A stretch of 64,000 nucleotides of DNA from an uncultured Prevotella sp. (GTDB taxonomy: Bacteria; Bacteroidota; Bacteroidia; Bacteroidales; Bacteroidaceae): positions 1 through 64,000 of the forward strand of contig CAJJWN010000009.1 of assembly GCA_905196835.1 (NCBI GenBank). The letters are read 5' to 3'. Made by a program: the position numbers and the translations under genes. Numbering within the stretch: position 1 is the first letter of the stretch; every line of letters starts with the position of its first letter. A model generated the notes under the pieces. It saw only the letters and a list, made by a program, of their open reading frames with translations. It had not been told where the DNA came from and searched no databases. Shown piece by piece: positions 1-8,226 of the stretch.

Positions 1-120
1 GGCATTCCTGCGCACATCCTTACTGGATTGCAGATGGACTACAACATGCAGACAGCAAAGAAAGACAAGTCTTTCATGGAACGGCTTGCCAGCATAAGGA
101 AAATCGCCGCAGCGCTTTAA
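1..120 (+). CDS. HigA-like antitoxin, C-terminal fragment
   Basis: The reading frame is open from the first base and stops with TAA at 118-120, giving 39 residues that begin GIPAHILTGLQMDYNMQ. The pattern 'hydrophobic-L-x-x-L-Q-x-x-Y-(D/N)' followed by a charged helix is what follows the helix-turn-helix in HigA-type antitoxins, which bind the toxin promoter and neutralise a HigB RNase. The helix-turn-helix itself lies outside the window, so the family assignment rests only on this tail. Any partner toxin would be upstream. No terminator hairpin is obvious after the stop. Confidence 0.45.
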   Translation, partial: GIPAHILTGLQMDYNMQTAKKDKSFMERLASIRKIAAAL

Positions 121-283
121 CGCTGCAAGGCAAGGCATTGCAGCATGTTGCAGGCAAACAATGCCGGTTATAAAAGCTACAGGCAATCAGACCTACAAAC
201 GGGGAAAAGCTGAAAGCAAAGACGTTTTTATCTTAAAAAACAAAAAAACATGCACGCAAAGCCTTAATATGGCGGAAAATAAG

Positions 284-291
284 TAATTTTG
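284..291 (+). promoter_or_regulatory. -7 box upstream of the DUF4199 gene
   Basis: TAATTTTG fits the Bacteroidetes -7 consensus TAnnTTTG. It overlaps the earliest in-frame non-ATG start (289), so translation must begin downstream; ATG codons at 316 and 361 remain possible. Confidence 0.6.
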
Positions 292-360
292 CAGGCTGTC
301 GGGCACGCCTCAACAATGCCGTTGACGCGCCTGCGGACAAGAAACCGTGACACTAAGGAA

Positions 361-906
361 ATGGCAACACGCGAGGAATACGAGCAACTGAAAGAATACG
401 CACGCAGGGACGGAGCGATAGTAGGCTTGCTGTGGATATTGAGTTTCGCATTATTCATAGGCGAGTTTTACAACCCGTTGCTCGGCTTCGCATCGTTTCT
501 CGTCGGCGCATACTCGCTGGTGTTCGCATCAATGCGCCTGCGCCGCTACCGCGACACGGCTCTGGGCGGGGTCATCTCGTTCCGCCGCGCGCTGCTTTTC
601 AGTATGCTCATATACTTCTACGCAGCCCTGCTGATGGCCGCCGCGCAGTTTGTCTACTTCCAGTTCATAGACCACGGCTTCATGCTTTCACAGTATGCGG
701 AAATAACCGGCACGCCTGAATTCAAGACCATGCTGTCGGCTTACGGAATGAGACCCGAGGACATGAAGCTCGCAATGGACAACCTCGCCGCGCTGCGACC
801 CATTGACATTGCCCTGCAATTCCTTTCTACAAACATAATTCTCGGCCTGATTGTAAGTCTGCCGATAGCCGCGATGATGAAGTCGAGATACAAAAGAAAA
901 TTCTGA
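361..906 (+). CDS. DUF4199 family membrane protein
   Basis: A protein of 181 residues with four hydrophobic segments (about 23-40, 43-62, 77-101 and 154-175) and the layout of the DUF4199 family of small Bacteroidetes inner-membrane proteins. Function is unknown. The start at 361 is chosen because the product then begins MATREEYEQLKEYARRDG, the usual family N-terminus. An ATG at 316 would add 15 basic residues. It is followed after 66 bases by the glycosyltransferase, the arrangement commonly seen in Bacteroidales, and the two are probably co-transcribed. Confidence 0.75.
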   Translation: MATREEYEQLKEYARRDGAIVGLLWILSFALFIGEFYNPLLGFASFLVGAYSLVFASMRLRRYRDTALGGVISFRRALLFSMLIYFYAALLMAAAQFVYFQFIDHGFMLSQYAEITGTPEFKTMLSAYGMRPEDMKLAMDNLAALRPIDIALQFLSTNIILGLIVSLPIAAMMKSRYKRKF

Positions 907-972
907 ACGACACGCCGCAACCGGCAAAGACGCCATAAGAATACTGAAAAACGAACAACAATACAAACGGAT

Positions 973-1941
973 ATGGACATTTCGGTCGTAATACCTTTAT
1001 ATAATGAAGAAGAATCACTGCCCGAGCTTTACGCCTGGATAGAGAGAGTGATGAAGGCTAACGGGTTCACTTACGAAGTGATATTCGTCAACGACGGCTC
1101 TACCGACCGTTCCTGGAACGTAATAAAAGAGCTTGGAGCGAAGCATGAATGCGTCAAGGGCATAAAGTTCCGCCGTAACTACGGCAAAAGCCCGGCACTG
1201 TATTGCGGCTTCAAGGAGGCGCAGGGAGATGTCGTGATAACGATGGACGCCGACCTGCAAGACTCGCCCGACGAGATACCGGAGCTGTACAAGATGGTTA
1301 CGGAAGACGGCTACGACCTCGTGTCGGGCTACAAGCAGAAACGTTACGACCCCCTGTCAAAGACCATACCGACAAAACTGTTCAACGCTACGGCGCGCAA
1401 AATCAGCGGAATAAAGAACCTGCACGACTTCAACTGCGGCCTGAAGGCTTATCGCCGCGACGTGGTAAAGAACATAGAAGTGTACGGCGAGATGCACCGC
1501 TACATACCATATCTGGCAAAAAACGCCGGATTTGACAAAATCGGAGAAAAGGTGGTACACCACCAAGCACGCAAATATGGCAAGTCGAAATTCGGCCTCA
1601 ACCGCTTCTTCAACGGCTATCTTGACCTCATCACGCTGTGGTTCCTAAGCGGTTTCGGCCGCAAGCCCATGCACGTGTTCGGTTTCTTGGGCACAATCAT
1701 GTTCTTCATCGGCTTCATTTCGGCCGCCGTTATCGGCATAGACAAGCTTTGCTCGCTCGCACAAGGCATACCGCAGAGGCTGGTTACCGATTCGCCCTAC
1801 TTCTACATCGCACTCACGATGATGATAATAGGCACGCAATTATTCCTCACGGGTTTCCTCGGCGACCTTGTAAGCCGCAACTCGACAGACCGCAATGACT
1901 ACCAGATTGAGGAGGAAATAAGGTGCGGAGAGAAACGATAA
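973..1941 (+). CDS. GT2 membrane glycosyltransferase (DPM1/GtrB type)
   Basis: 322 residues. The N-terminus DISVVIPLYNEEESLPEL opens a GT-A fold, and the metal-binding DxD is Asp92-Ala-Asp94 in TMDADLQDSPDEIP. Two long hydrophobic segments near residues 235-262 and 276-301 anchor it in the inner membrane. This is the architecture of enzymes that move a sugar from a nucleotide donor to polyprenyl phosphate (GtrB, ArnC, DPM1), but the sugar cannot be told from sequence. It sits in a same-strand run with DUF4199 upstream and DUF6452/DUF6048 downstream, so no pathway is implied by context. Confidence 0.9.
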   Translation: MDISVVIPLYNEEESLPELYAWIERVMKANGFTYEVIFVNDGSTDRSWNVIKELGAKHECVKGIKFRRNYGKSPALYCGFKEAQGDVVITMDADLQDSPDEIPELYKMVTEDGYDLVSGYKQKRYDPLSKTIPTKLFNATARKISGIKNLHDFNCGLKAYRRDVVKNIEVYGEMHRYIPYLAKNAGFDKIGEKVVHHQARKYGKSKFGLNRFFNGYLDLITLWFLSGFGRKPMHVFGFLGTIMFFIGFISAAVIGIDKLCSLAQGIPQRLVTDSPYFYIALTMMIIGTQLFLTGFLGDLVSRNSTDRNDYQIEEEIRCGEKR

Positions 1942-1986
1942 AAAGGTGAAACGGTAAAAAAGGAAAAAGGAAAAACGATAAAACTG
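1933..1986. repeat. Low-complexity AACGGTAAAAAGG word repeat
   Basis: Just past the glycosyltransferase stop the DNA reads as variants of 'aacgataaaaaggtgaaacggtaaaaaagg'. The same vocabulary recurs at 15618-15655 and 32470-32560, each time immediately downstream of a gene end. Confidence 0.6.
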
Positions 1987-1989
1987 GAG

Positions 1990-2514
1990 ATGAGAGTCAA
2001 GCCAACCGTCAAAAATCCACTGCACGCGTTGCCTCTATACGCCGCAACGTTCATGCTTTTAGCAGCATCGTGCTCGTCAATCGACTGCCCGATGAACAGC
2101 CTGGTTTACACCCAATACCAGCTTATGAGGCCGGACGGAAGGGTTGACACGCTGGCTGACACGCTCACTATATCGACACAGCGCACCGCCGACGGCAGCG
2201 ACTCTGTACTGATAAACAGAAATGTAAGGACAACAGAGTTCTCGCTTCCAATAAGCTACGCACAACCGCAAGACGTGTTTTACTTCGAGACGATAGACAC
2301 GGTGACAAAGGTCAAGACCGTAGACGTTGTGACCGTGACGAAGGAGAACCATCCGCACTTCGAGTCTGTTGACTGCGCACCGTCATTCTTCCATACCATT
2401 ACGGACATAAGCACTACGCACAACGCCATCGACTCGGTTGTAATCAAAAACCCCGACGTTAACTATGACACATCGAAAAAGCACTTCTACATATATTTCA
2501 AGCATCGCGATTAG
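1990..2514 (+). CDS. DUF6452 family lipoprotein
   Basis: 174 residues with a hydrophobic N-terminal segment (about 14-27) followed by a Cys in LLAASCSSIDCP, a plausible lipoprotein signal. The rest is mostly beta-strand with the Ser/Thr-rich pattern of DUF6452, a Bacteroidales family normally encoded directly before DUF6048. Function is unknown; envelope localisation is inferred. Its last 50 bases overlap the next gene in another frame, which indicates translational coupling. Confidence 0.75.
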   Translation: MRVKPTVKNPLHALPLYAATFMLLAASCSSIDCPMNSLVYTQYQLMRPDGRVDTLADTLTISTQRTADGSDSVLINRNVRTTEFSLPISYAQPQDVFYFETIDTVTKVKTVDVVTVTKENHPHFESVDCAPSFFHTITDISTTHNAIDSVVIKNPDVNYDTSKKHFYIYFKHRD

Positions 2515-3154
2515 CCTGCTCATGCTGCTGCTCTCGCCAGCCGTGGCCGAAGCAAAAGGCGACACCGAGGCAAAGAACGACAGCGTGCCTTTCTTCAATG
2601 GATTTGCCGTGTCGGTAGATTTGGTCGGCCCGGTGCAGATGCTTATAAGCGACTACGGGCAATACGAGGCGGCACTGCGCATCAACCTGAAGGACAGATA
2701 CTTCCCTGTTGTGGAAATGGGAATAGGCAAAGCCGACCACACCAACGACGCGACAGACATTTCATACAAGACAAGTGCGCCCTACTTCAAGGTCGGGGTT
2801 GACTTCAACCTGCTGAAAAACAAGCACGACATATACCGCCTGTTCGCAGGTATAAGGTATGCATTCACATCGTTTCAATACGACTTGTCACATCCAGGAA
2901 CGACAGACCCCGTGTGGGGAGACACCGCTCCATACGAAGCAAACGGCGTAAAATGCTCTTACCAATGGGTTGAAGCCGTAATAGGCGTTGACGCAAAGAT
3001 GTGGGGGCCGGTGCATCTGGGCTGGAGCCTAAGATACAGAAGCCGGGTGTCTCACAACGACGGGCCGTTGGGCAACTCGTGGTACGTACCCGGTTACGGC
3101 AAGACCGGCGGCAGCAACATTGGCGGCACATTCAACGTTACCGTAGACATTTAA
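2465..3154 (+). CDS. DUF6048 family outer-membrane-like protein
   Basis: 229 residues. A signal peptide is visible (about 10-30, ending PAVAEAKG). The body has alternating hydrophobic strands ending in an aromatic-poor beta strand (FNVTVDI), consistent with a small beta-barrel. The motif run NGFAVSVDLVGPVQML followed by YEAALRINLK is typical of DUF6048. It starts inside DUF6452 (50-base overlap) and the two families are usually neighbours, so the products probably act together at the outer membrane. The role is unknown. Confidence 0.75.
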   Translation: MTHRKSTSTYISSIAISLLMLLLSPAVAEAKGDTEAKNDSVPFFNGFAVSVDLVGPVQMLISDYGQYEAALRINLKDRYFPVVEMGIGKADHTNDATDISYKTSAPYFKVGVDFNLLKNKHDIYRLFAGIRYAFTSFQYDLSHPGTTDPVWGDTAPYEANGVKCSYQWVEAVIGVDAKMWGPVHLGWSLRYRSRVSHNDGPLGNSWYVPGYGKTGGSNIGGTFNVTVDI

Positions 3155-3257
3155 TCAATTTATAAGGTTAAGCGGTTATACGGTTGTAAAGTTTCCGTGT
3201 CTTCCATATTTCCATTATTTACATTTCCCCATACTTTACCTAAACAAATCAAAAAGG

Positions 3258-4277
3258 ATGAAAGGCAAAAAGAAACTTCTTTGGCAATCTGCATTCTTAC
3301 TATTCCTGATAGTCGGGACGGTAATAATCGTTAGTCAGCAACGCTCAATGCCGTACCAGAAAGACACGGGCTTCGTGTTCGGTACGGTGTACAACATCAT
3401 ATACCAGAACGACAAGAGCCTCAAGCAAGACATAGAAGCGGAATTAAAAAAGGTGGACTTCTCGCTCTCGCCCTTCAACAAGCAATCAATCATCTCGAAA
3501 ATAAACCGCAATGAAGATGTGAAAGCAGACAAAATGTTTGCCGACGTATTCAACTTGGCGCAGGAAATATCGGCGGAAACAGGCGGAGCTTTCGACATAA
3601 CGGTAGCCCCACTGGTAAACGCATGGGGCTTCGGGTTCAAGAACGACACGCAGCCTACGGATAATGCCATTGACAGCTTGAAACAACTCGTAGGCTACAA
3701 CAAGGTGATACTCAAAAATGGCAACGTCAATAAACAAGACCCACGCATAATGCTTGATTGCAGTGCGATAGCCAAAGGATATGCCTGTGACGTCGTGGCA
3801 GCATACTTGAGAAGAATGGGAATAGAGAATTTGATGGTTGAGATAGGCGGCGAAATAGTGACTCACGGCATAAATGAGCAACGGCTGCCATGGAAAATCG
3901 GCGTAACAAAACCTACCGACGACTCACTAAACACAAACCAGGAACTGCAAACAATACTTAATGTAACCAACAAGGCCATGGCTACAAGCGGCAATTACCG
4001 CAACTTCTATTACAAGAACGGCAAAAAATACGCACATACCATCGACCCGGTAACTGGCCGCCCGGTGCAACACAACATCCTTTCCGCGACCGTGCTCACG
4101 GACAATTGCGCCACTGCCGACGCCTACGCAACGGCATTCATGGTAATGGGTCTCGACAGGGCGAAAGCCGTACTTGCCAAGCACCCGGAGCTTATGGCCT
4201 ATTTCATTTATTCTGACGAGCAAGGCCGCAACGCCGTGTGGTACTCCCCTTCATTGAGAGACAAGATTACGGAATGA
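3258..4277 (+). CDS. apbE: FAD:protein FMN transferase
   Basis: 339 residues. It attaches FMN through a phosphoester to Ser/Thr of target proteins such as Rnf/Nqr subunits. Visible family features are the segment APLVNAWGFGF, the GGEIVTHG strand, the ATSGNYRNFY segment, HTIDPVTGRPV and the Mg/FAD-binding region NCATADAYATAF near the C-terminus. One N-terminal membrane segment (about 8-27) has no lipobox cysteine, so it is an anchored rather than lipidated form and faces the periplasm. Length is normal. The gene follows DUF6048 after about 100 bases that contain a 'ggttaagcggttatacggttg' type word repeat. Confidence 0.92.
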   Translation: MKGKKKLLWQSAFLLFLIVGTVIIVSQQRSMPYQKDTGFVFGTVYNIIYQNDKSLKQDIEAELKKVDFSLSPFNKQSIISKINRNEDVKADKMFADVFNLAQEISAETGGAFDITVAPLVNAWGFGFKNDTQPTDNAIDSLKQLVGYNKVILKNGNVNKQDPRIMLDCSAIAKGYACDVVAAYLRRMGIENLMVEIGGEIVTHGINEQRLPWKIGVTKPTDDSLNTNQELQTILNVTNKAMATSGNYRNFYYKNGKKYAHTIDPVTGRPVQHNILSATVLTDNCATADAYATAFMVMGLDRAKAVLAKHPELMAYFIYSDEQGRNAVWYSPSLRDKITE

Positions 4278-4309
4278 CCAAGCTACGATAAAGACAAGGA
4301 GGGTCTAAA

Positions 4310-4984
4310 ATGCCGCACACGATGTTGCACGAAAAGCTACTTGAACTGCCATTATTTCAAGGCATGAGCAGGAACGACCTTGAACAGGTAGCTACGTCTA
4401 CAAAATTCAGGCACCTGGCTTACGTGAAATGCAAAACCGTCGTAAACGAAGGCGACGTTTGCGACAAGATTTATTTCCTAATCAAGGGCATTATCAGTGC
4501 AACCGGACATGCTGATGACAACGGATATTCAATAACGGAGATAATACAAGCACCCGAAATACTGCAACCCGAACGGATATTCGGACTTACACAACGATAC
4601 ACACGCACATTCACAACCGTCACAGACTGTACTTTCATCAGTCTCGACAAACTGGAAATCCTTGAACTGGCAAGCAAATATGAAATATTCAGGCTAAACC
4701 TGCTTAACATAATCTGCACAAAATCACAACGCTTCACACGCTTTCCCTGGCGTGTACATCCCAAAGACATGCGCCACAAGATAACAAGGTTCGTCGAGAC
4801 AAGGAGCCTTCGCCCCGCCGGTGAGAAAATAATACGCATAAAAATGGAACGGCTCGGCTATGAAATAGGCGAAAGCAGGCTCAACACTTCACGCGAGCTT
4901 AACGCCATGGCTGCAGAAGGAATAATAGCGTTAAGGCGCGGCGAAATACACATATTCGCTTTGGAAAAAATCATACGAACATAG
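4310..4984 (+). CDS. Crp/Fnr family transcriptional regulator
   Basis: 224 residues. An N-terminal cyclic-nucleotide-binding-like domain (about 10-125; VNEGDVCDKIYFLIKGII is the beta-roll with its Gly) is followed by a dimer helix and a C-terminal winged-helix segment (about 150-220) containing RLGYEIGESRLNTSRELNAM. No Fnr-type cysteine cluster is seen, so it is not an iron-sulfur sensor. Ligand and targets are unknown. It starts 33 bases after apbE and may share that transcript. ATG at 4322 is an alternative start giving the commoner MLHEKLLELPLF opening. Confidence 0.85.
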   Translation: MPHTMLHEKLLELPLFQGMSRNDLEQVATSTKFRHLAYVKCKTVVNEGDVCDKIYFLIKGIISATGHADDNGYSITEIIQAPEILQPERIFGLTQRYTRTFTTVTDCTFISLDKLEILELASKYEIFRLNLLNIICTKSQRFTRFPWRVHPKDMRHKITRFVETRSLRPAGEKIIRIKMERLGYEIGESRLNTSRELNAMAAEGIIALRRGEIHIFALEKIIRT

Positions 4985-5020
4985 ACTGAGGGGAATATTA
5001 CCCCGTCGGCGGAATTATTA

Positions 5021-5296
5021 GTTCATCCGCAATTCTGTTGGATGATACACAAGTCCTGTTTACGAAAACATCCTACTGCAATCCAGGCAGTCGGTATCTG
5101 TCATTCCGCGCTCCGACGCGGAATCCAGAAAACATCTAAGGCACTAAACGATGCAGGCTGTATACGCTGGATTCCGCGTCGGAACGCGGAATGACAGATA
5201 CCGACTGCCTGGATTTAAGTAGGAATAATCTGTTTATGGTAAGGACAAAATAACGTATAGATATTTTTACGCTATCCAAACAAACTGCGGATGGGC
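5021..5296. mobile_element. 276-bp palindromic MITE-like element, copy A
   Basis: It begins GTTCATCCGCA and ends TGCGGATGGGC, an imperfect terminal inverted repeat. Inside, two 48-base arms (5081-5128 and 5167-5214) are inverted copies with one mismatch, and each contains the smaller palindrome ATTCCGCG...CGCGGAAT. Copy B at 47827-48102 has exactly the same length. No coding frame is present. GAATTAT occurs just outside both ends and could be a target duplication. It is probably mobilised in trans by an unidentified enzyme. Confidence 0.7.
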
Positions 5297-5384
5297 CGAA
5301 TTATCTGCTCCTCGTTACGGCAAACACTTTCGGTTTGTTGCATTTCGGCAGCTTTTTCTTACGGTTTACACTTGCTTCCAACAT

Positions 5385-5480
5385 GTTTGCAAAAGGCCGT
5401 CTTTTATAAAGCAAAAGGTCGTCTTTCACAAGGCAAACAAGCATGTTTTGAAGGCTGAAAAGCCACCATTTGAAACTGTA
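5385..5480. repeat. AAAGACGGCCTTT array, site 1
   Basis: Repeated units such as gcaaaaggccgtctttta and gcaaaaggtcgtctttcac follow each other with a spacing of about 21-22 bases. This is the first of eight intergenic sites in the window with the same word. The remaining stretch between 4985 and 5592 holds only this array and the palindromic element. Confidence 0.6.
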
Positions 5481-5569
5481 ATCACCGCCATGCCGCCAAA
5501 ACATTTCCGCCAACGGGTAAATATTAGTTAAATTACCACCTTGCGGCTACACACAATGAATAAATTGAG

Positions 5570-5577
5570 TATCTTTG
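5570..5577 (+). promoter_or_regulatory. -7 box of the M3 peptidase gene
   Basis: TATCTTTG lies 15 bases before the ATG at 5593, so the 5' leader would be very short. No well-spaced TTG -33 element is seen. Confidence 0.55.
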
Positions 5578-5592
5578 TAGTCAAAAACATAT

Positions 5593-7701
5593 ATGGACGT
5601 CAGTATGAATGGAAATAAGACAGAAGGCCAACGTAAAAACCCTTTTTTTGAACCGTACAATACCCCTCACGACACTGTTCCCTTCGAAAGCATCAGGCTT
5701 GAAGATTTTGAAGAAGCCTTTATGGAAGGCATACGGCGTGACAACGAACAAATAGAAAAGACAATAAACAATCCGGACAAACCGACTTTCGACAACACTA
5801 TAATCAACGTTGACGACGACAAGGACGGATATTATGACCTGTTGTCGCGCGTGTCTACCGTATTTTTCAATCTGCTTAGCGCCGAAACGAATGACGAGAT
5901 GGACGCGTTGGCACAGAAAATGCAGCCTATCCTGACGAAACACGCCAACGACGTAAGACTGAACAAACGCCTGTTTGAACGCGTGAAAGCCGTACACCTG
6001 CACCACCGCAGGCTTACGCCGGAAGAAAAAATGCTGCTCGACAACTGCTATGACGGCTTTGTACGCAGCGGAGCTTTGCTTGACGATGAGGGCAAAGAGC
6101 GCCTTCGCCAACTCACGGAAGAGGCAAGTATGCTGTCATTGCTGTTCTCTCAAAACCTATTAAAGGAGAACAAGGCTTACACCCTGCACATAACCGACGA
6201 GGCACAACTTGACGGCCTGCCCGACACTGCACGCGAAGCCGCCGCCGCTACGGCGCGTGAGAAAGGACTTGAAGGCTGGGTTTTCACGCTTGACTACCCC
6301 AGTTACAGCCCTTTCATGACATATTCCACTATGCGCGAACTGCGCAAACAGATGTACATGGCACGCAATACAGTCTGCACGCACGACAACAGCGAGAATA
6401 ACCTTGACATCTGCAAACGCATAATAAACCTACGGCGAGAGATAGCACAACTGTTAGGTTACAAGACATACGCCGAATATGTACTGAAACACCGCATGGC
6501 CGGCAACGCACGCAACGTGTACAGACTGCTTGACGACCTCATCGACGCATACAAACCAACGGCTATCAAGGAGGTTGAAGACATTGAGAAAATGGCTCAA
6601 AAAGCCGAAGGCAAGGACTTTAAGATGGAGCCATGGGACTTCAGTTACTACTCGCACAAGCTGCAATTAAAGAAGTTCAACATCGACTCGGAAATGCTGC
6701 GCCCGTACTTCGAGCTCTCCAATGTAATAAAAGGCGTGTTCGGACTTGCCAACAGGCTCTACGGCATAACGTTCAAAGAGAACAAAGACATACAAGTGTA
6801 CCACCCGGACGTAAAGGCATACGAAGTCTACGACAAGGACGGCTCGTATCTCGCAGTGCTGTATGCCGACTTTTTTCCACGCAAAGGCAAGCAAAGCGGA
6901 GCTTGGATGACGCAATACCAGGGGCAATGGATTGACCGTAAGGGCGAGAATGTGCGTCCGCACGTAAGCGTAGTGATGAATTTCACAAAACCGACCGACG
7001 AGAAACCTGCGCTGCTTACGCTCGGAGAAGTGGAGACATTTCTGCACGAATTCGGGCATTCACTGCACGGAATGTTCGCCAACACAAGGTTTGAAAGCCT
7101 TTCAGGAACAAACGTCTGGTGGGATTTCGTAGAGCTGCCGTCGCAGTTTATGGAAAACTACTCCGTAGAAAAAGAGTTCCTGCGCACGTTCGCTTTTCAT
7201 TACAAAACGGGCGAACCGCTACCCGACGAACTTATAAACCGCATCGTAAAGAGCCGCAATTTCATGGCTGCATACGCCTGCCTGCGGCAAGTAAGCTTCG
7301 GACTGCTCGACATGGCTTACTACACAAAGAAAGAACCGTTTACCGAAGACATCATTCCGTTCGAGAAAAAGGCATGGAAGAAAGCCATCGTTACAGAACA
7401 ATTGCCAGACACCTGCATGACCGTACAGTTCAGTCACATAATGGCCGGAGGCTACGCAGCCGGGTATTACAGCTACAAATGGGCGGAAGTGCTTGACGCC
7501 GACGCGTTCAGCGTGTTCAAGAAACACGGCATATTCAATCAAGAAACCGCGCAAAGCTTCCGCGACAACATACTTTCCAAAGGTGGAACAGAGCACCCGA
7601 TGACCCTATACAAACGCTTCCGTGGCGGCGAACCTACCATCGACGCCCTGCTGAAACGAAACGGAATAGCAAGAAAAGAAACGGCAAAGAAGGTGAAATA
7701 A
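5593..7701 (+). CDS. M3 family zinc oligopeptidase (Dcp/OpdA type)
   Basis: 702 residues, the normal length for the family. The zinc motif is in ETFLHEFGHSLHGMF, where HEFGH gives two His ligands and the catalytic Glu; the third ligand Glu lies about 25-30 residues on. The C-terminal helical half includes MAGGYAAGYYSYKWAEVLD, typical of peptidyl-dipeptidase Dcp and oligopeptidase A. No signal peptide is present, so it should be cytoplasmic and degrade short peptides. It has its own promoter at 5570 and is separated from the next gene by about 80 bases. Dcp and OpdA cannot be separated with certainty. Confidence 0.92.
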   Translation: MDVSMNGNKTEGQRKNPFFEPYNTPHDTVPFESIRLEDFEEAFMEGIRRDNEQIEKTINNPDKPTFDNTIINVDDDKDGYYDLLSRVSTVFFNLLSAETNDEMDALAQKMQPILTKHANDVRLNKRLFERVKAVHLHHRRLTPEEKMLLDNCYDGFVRSGALLDDEGKERLRQLTEEASMLSLLFSQNLLKENKAYTLHITDEAQLDGLPDTAREAAAATAREKGLEGWVFTLDYPSYSPFMTYSTMRELRKQMYMARNTVCTHDNSENNLDICKRIINLRREIAQLLGYKTYAEYVLKHRMAGNARNVYRLLDDLIDAYKPTAIKEVEDIEKMAQKAEGKDFKMEPWDFSYYSHKLQLKKFNIDSEMLRPYFELSNVIKGVFGLANRLYGITFKENKDIQVYHPDVKAYEVYDKDGSYLAVLYADFFPRKGKQSGAWMTQYQGQWIDRKGENVRPHVSVVMNFTKPTDEKPALLTLGEVETFLHEFGHSLHGMFANTRFESLSGTNVWWDFVELPSQFMENYSVEKEFLRTFAFHYKTGEPLPDELINRIVKSRNFMAAYACLRQVSFGLLDMAYYTKKEPFTEDIIPFEKKAWKKAIVTEQLPDTCMTVQFSHIMAGGYAAGYYSYKWAEVLDADAFSVFKKHGIFNQETAQSFRDNILSKGGTEHPMTLYKRFRGGEPTIDALLKRNGIARKETAKKVK

Positions 7702-7779
7702 CAAAAGGAACGAATTGGAAAACGTTATCCAAACCAAGCTTTGTCACCTTCAATTACCCCAAAATCAAACATCAACATC

Positions 7780-8226
7780 ATGACCGAGAAAGACGACAAA
7801 CAGCTGCTACTGGACTTGCGCTACCTGCGCATGGCGCGCATCTGGGCGGAGAACAGCTATTGCGAACGCCGCAAAGTCGGCGCGCTTGTCGTAAAAGACA
7901 AGATGATAATAAGCGACGGCTACAACGGAACGCCAAGCGGATTTGAAAACGTATGCGAAGACGAGAACAACGTCACAAAGCCATACGTTCTGCACGCCGA
8001 GGCCAACGCCATAACAAAGCTGGCAAGAAGCTCCAACAACAGCGACGGCTCAACGCTTTACGTAACGGCCGCCCCGTGCATAGAATGCTCCAAACTCATC
8101 ATCCAGTCTGGCATAAAACGCGTGGTTTATGCGGAGAAATACAGGCTTGAGGATGGCATAAACCTGCTGAAAAAAGCAAATATAGAAGTAGTCTACATTA
8201 ATCCTGACGAACATGAAGCAAAATAA
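7780..8226 (+). CDS. dCMP/cytidine deaminase family protein
   Basis: 148 residues when started at the ATG 7780; an upstream TTG at 7741 adds only non-conserved residues. Zinc site: HAEANAI (His ligand and catalytic Glu) and APCIECSKLI (two Cys ligands). The N-terminus LRMARIWAENSYCERRKVGALVV and the insertion between the two motifs match deoxycytidylate deaminase, which makes dUMP for thymidylate synthesis. The last 14 bases overlap the next gene, the head of a coupled trio with the S41 protease and the folate ligase. Confidence 0.88.
   Translation: MTEKDDKQLLLDLRYLRMARIWAENSYCERRKVGALVVKDKMIISDGYNGTPSGFENVCEDENNVTKPYVLHAEANAITKLARSSNNSDGSTLYVTAAPCIECSKLIIQSGIKRVVYAEKYRLEDGINLLKKANIEVVYINPDEHEAK

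Noticed and set aside
5301..5513. 70-codon minus-strand frame between the MITE-like element and the M3 peptidase
   Set aside because: It runs through array units and has no promoter or conserved pattern; repeats alone explain it.
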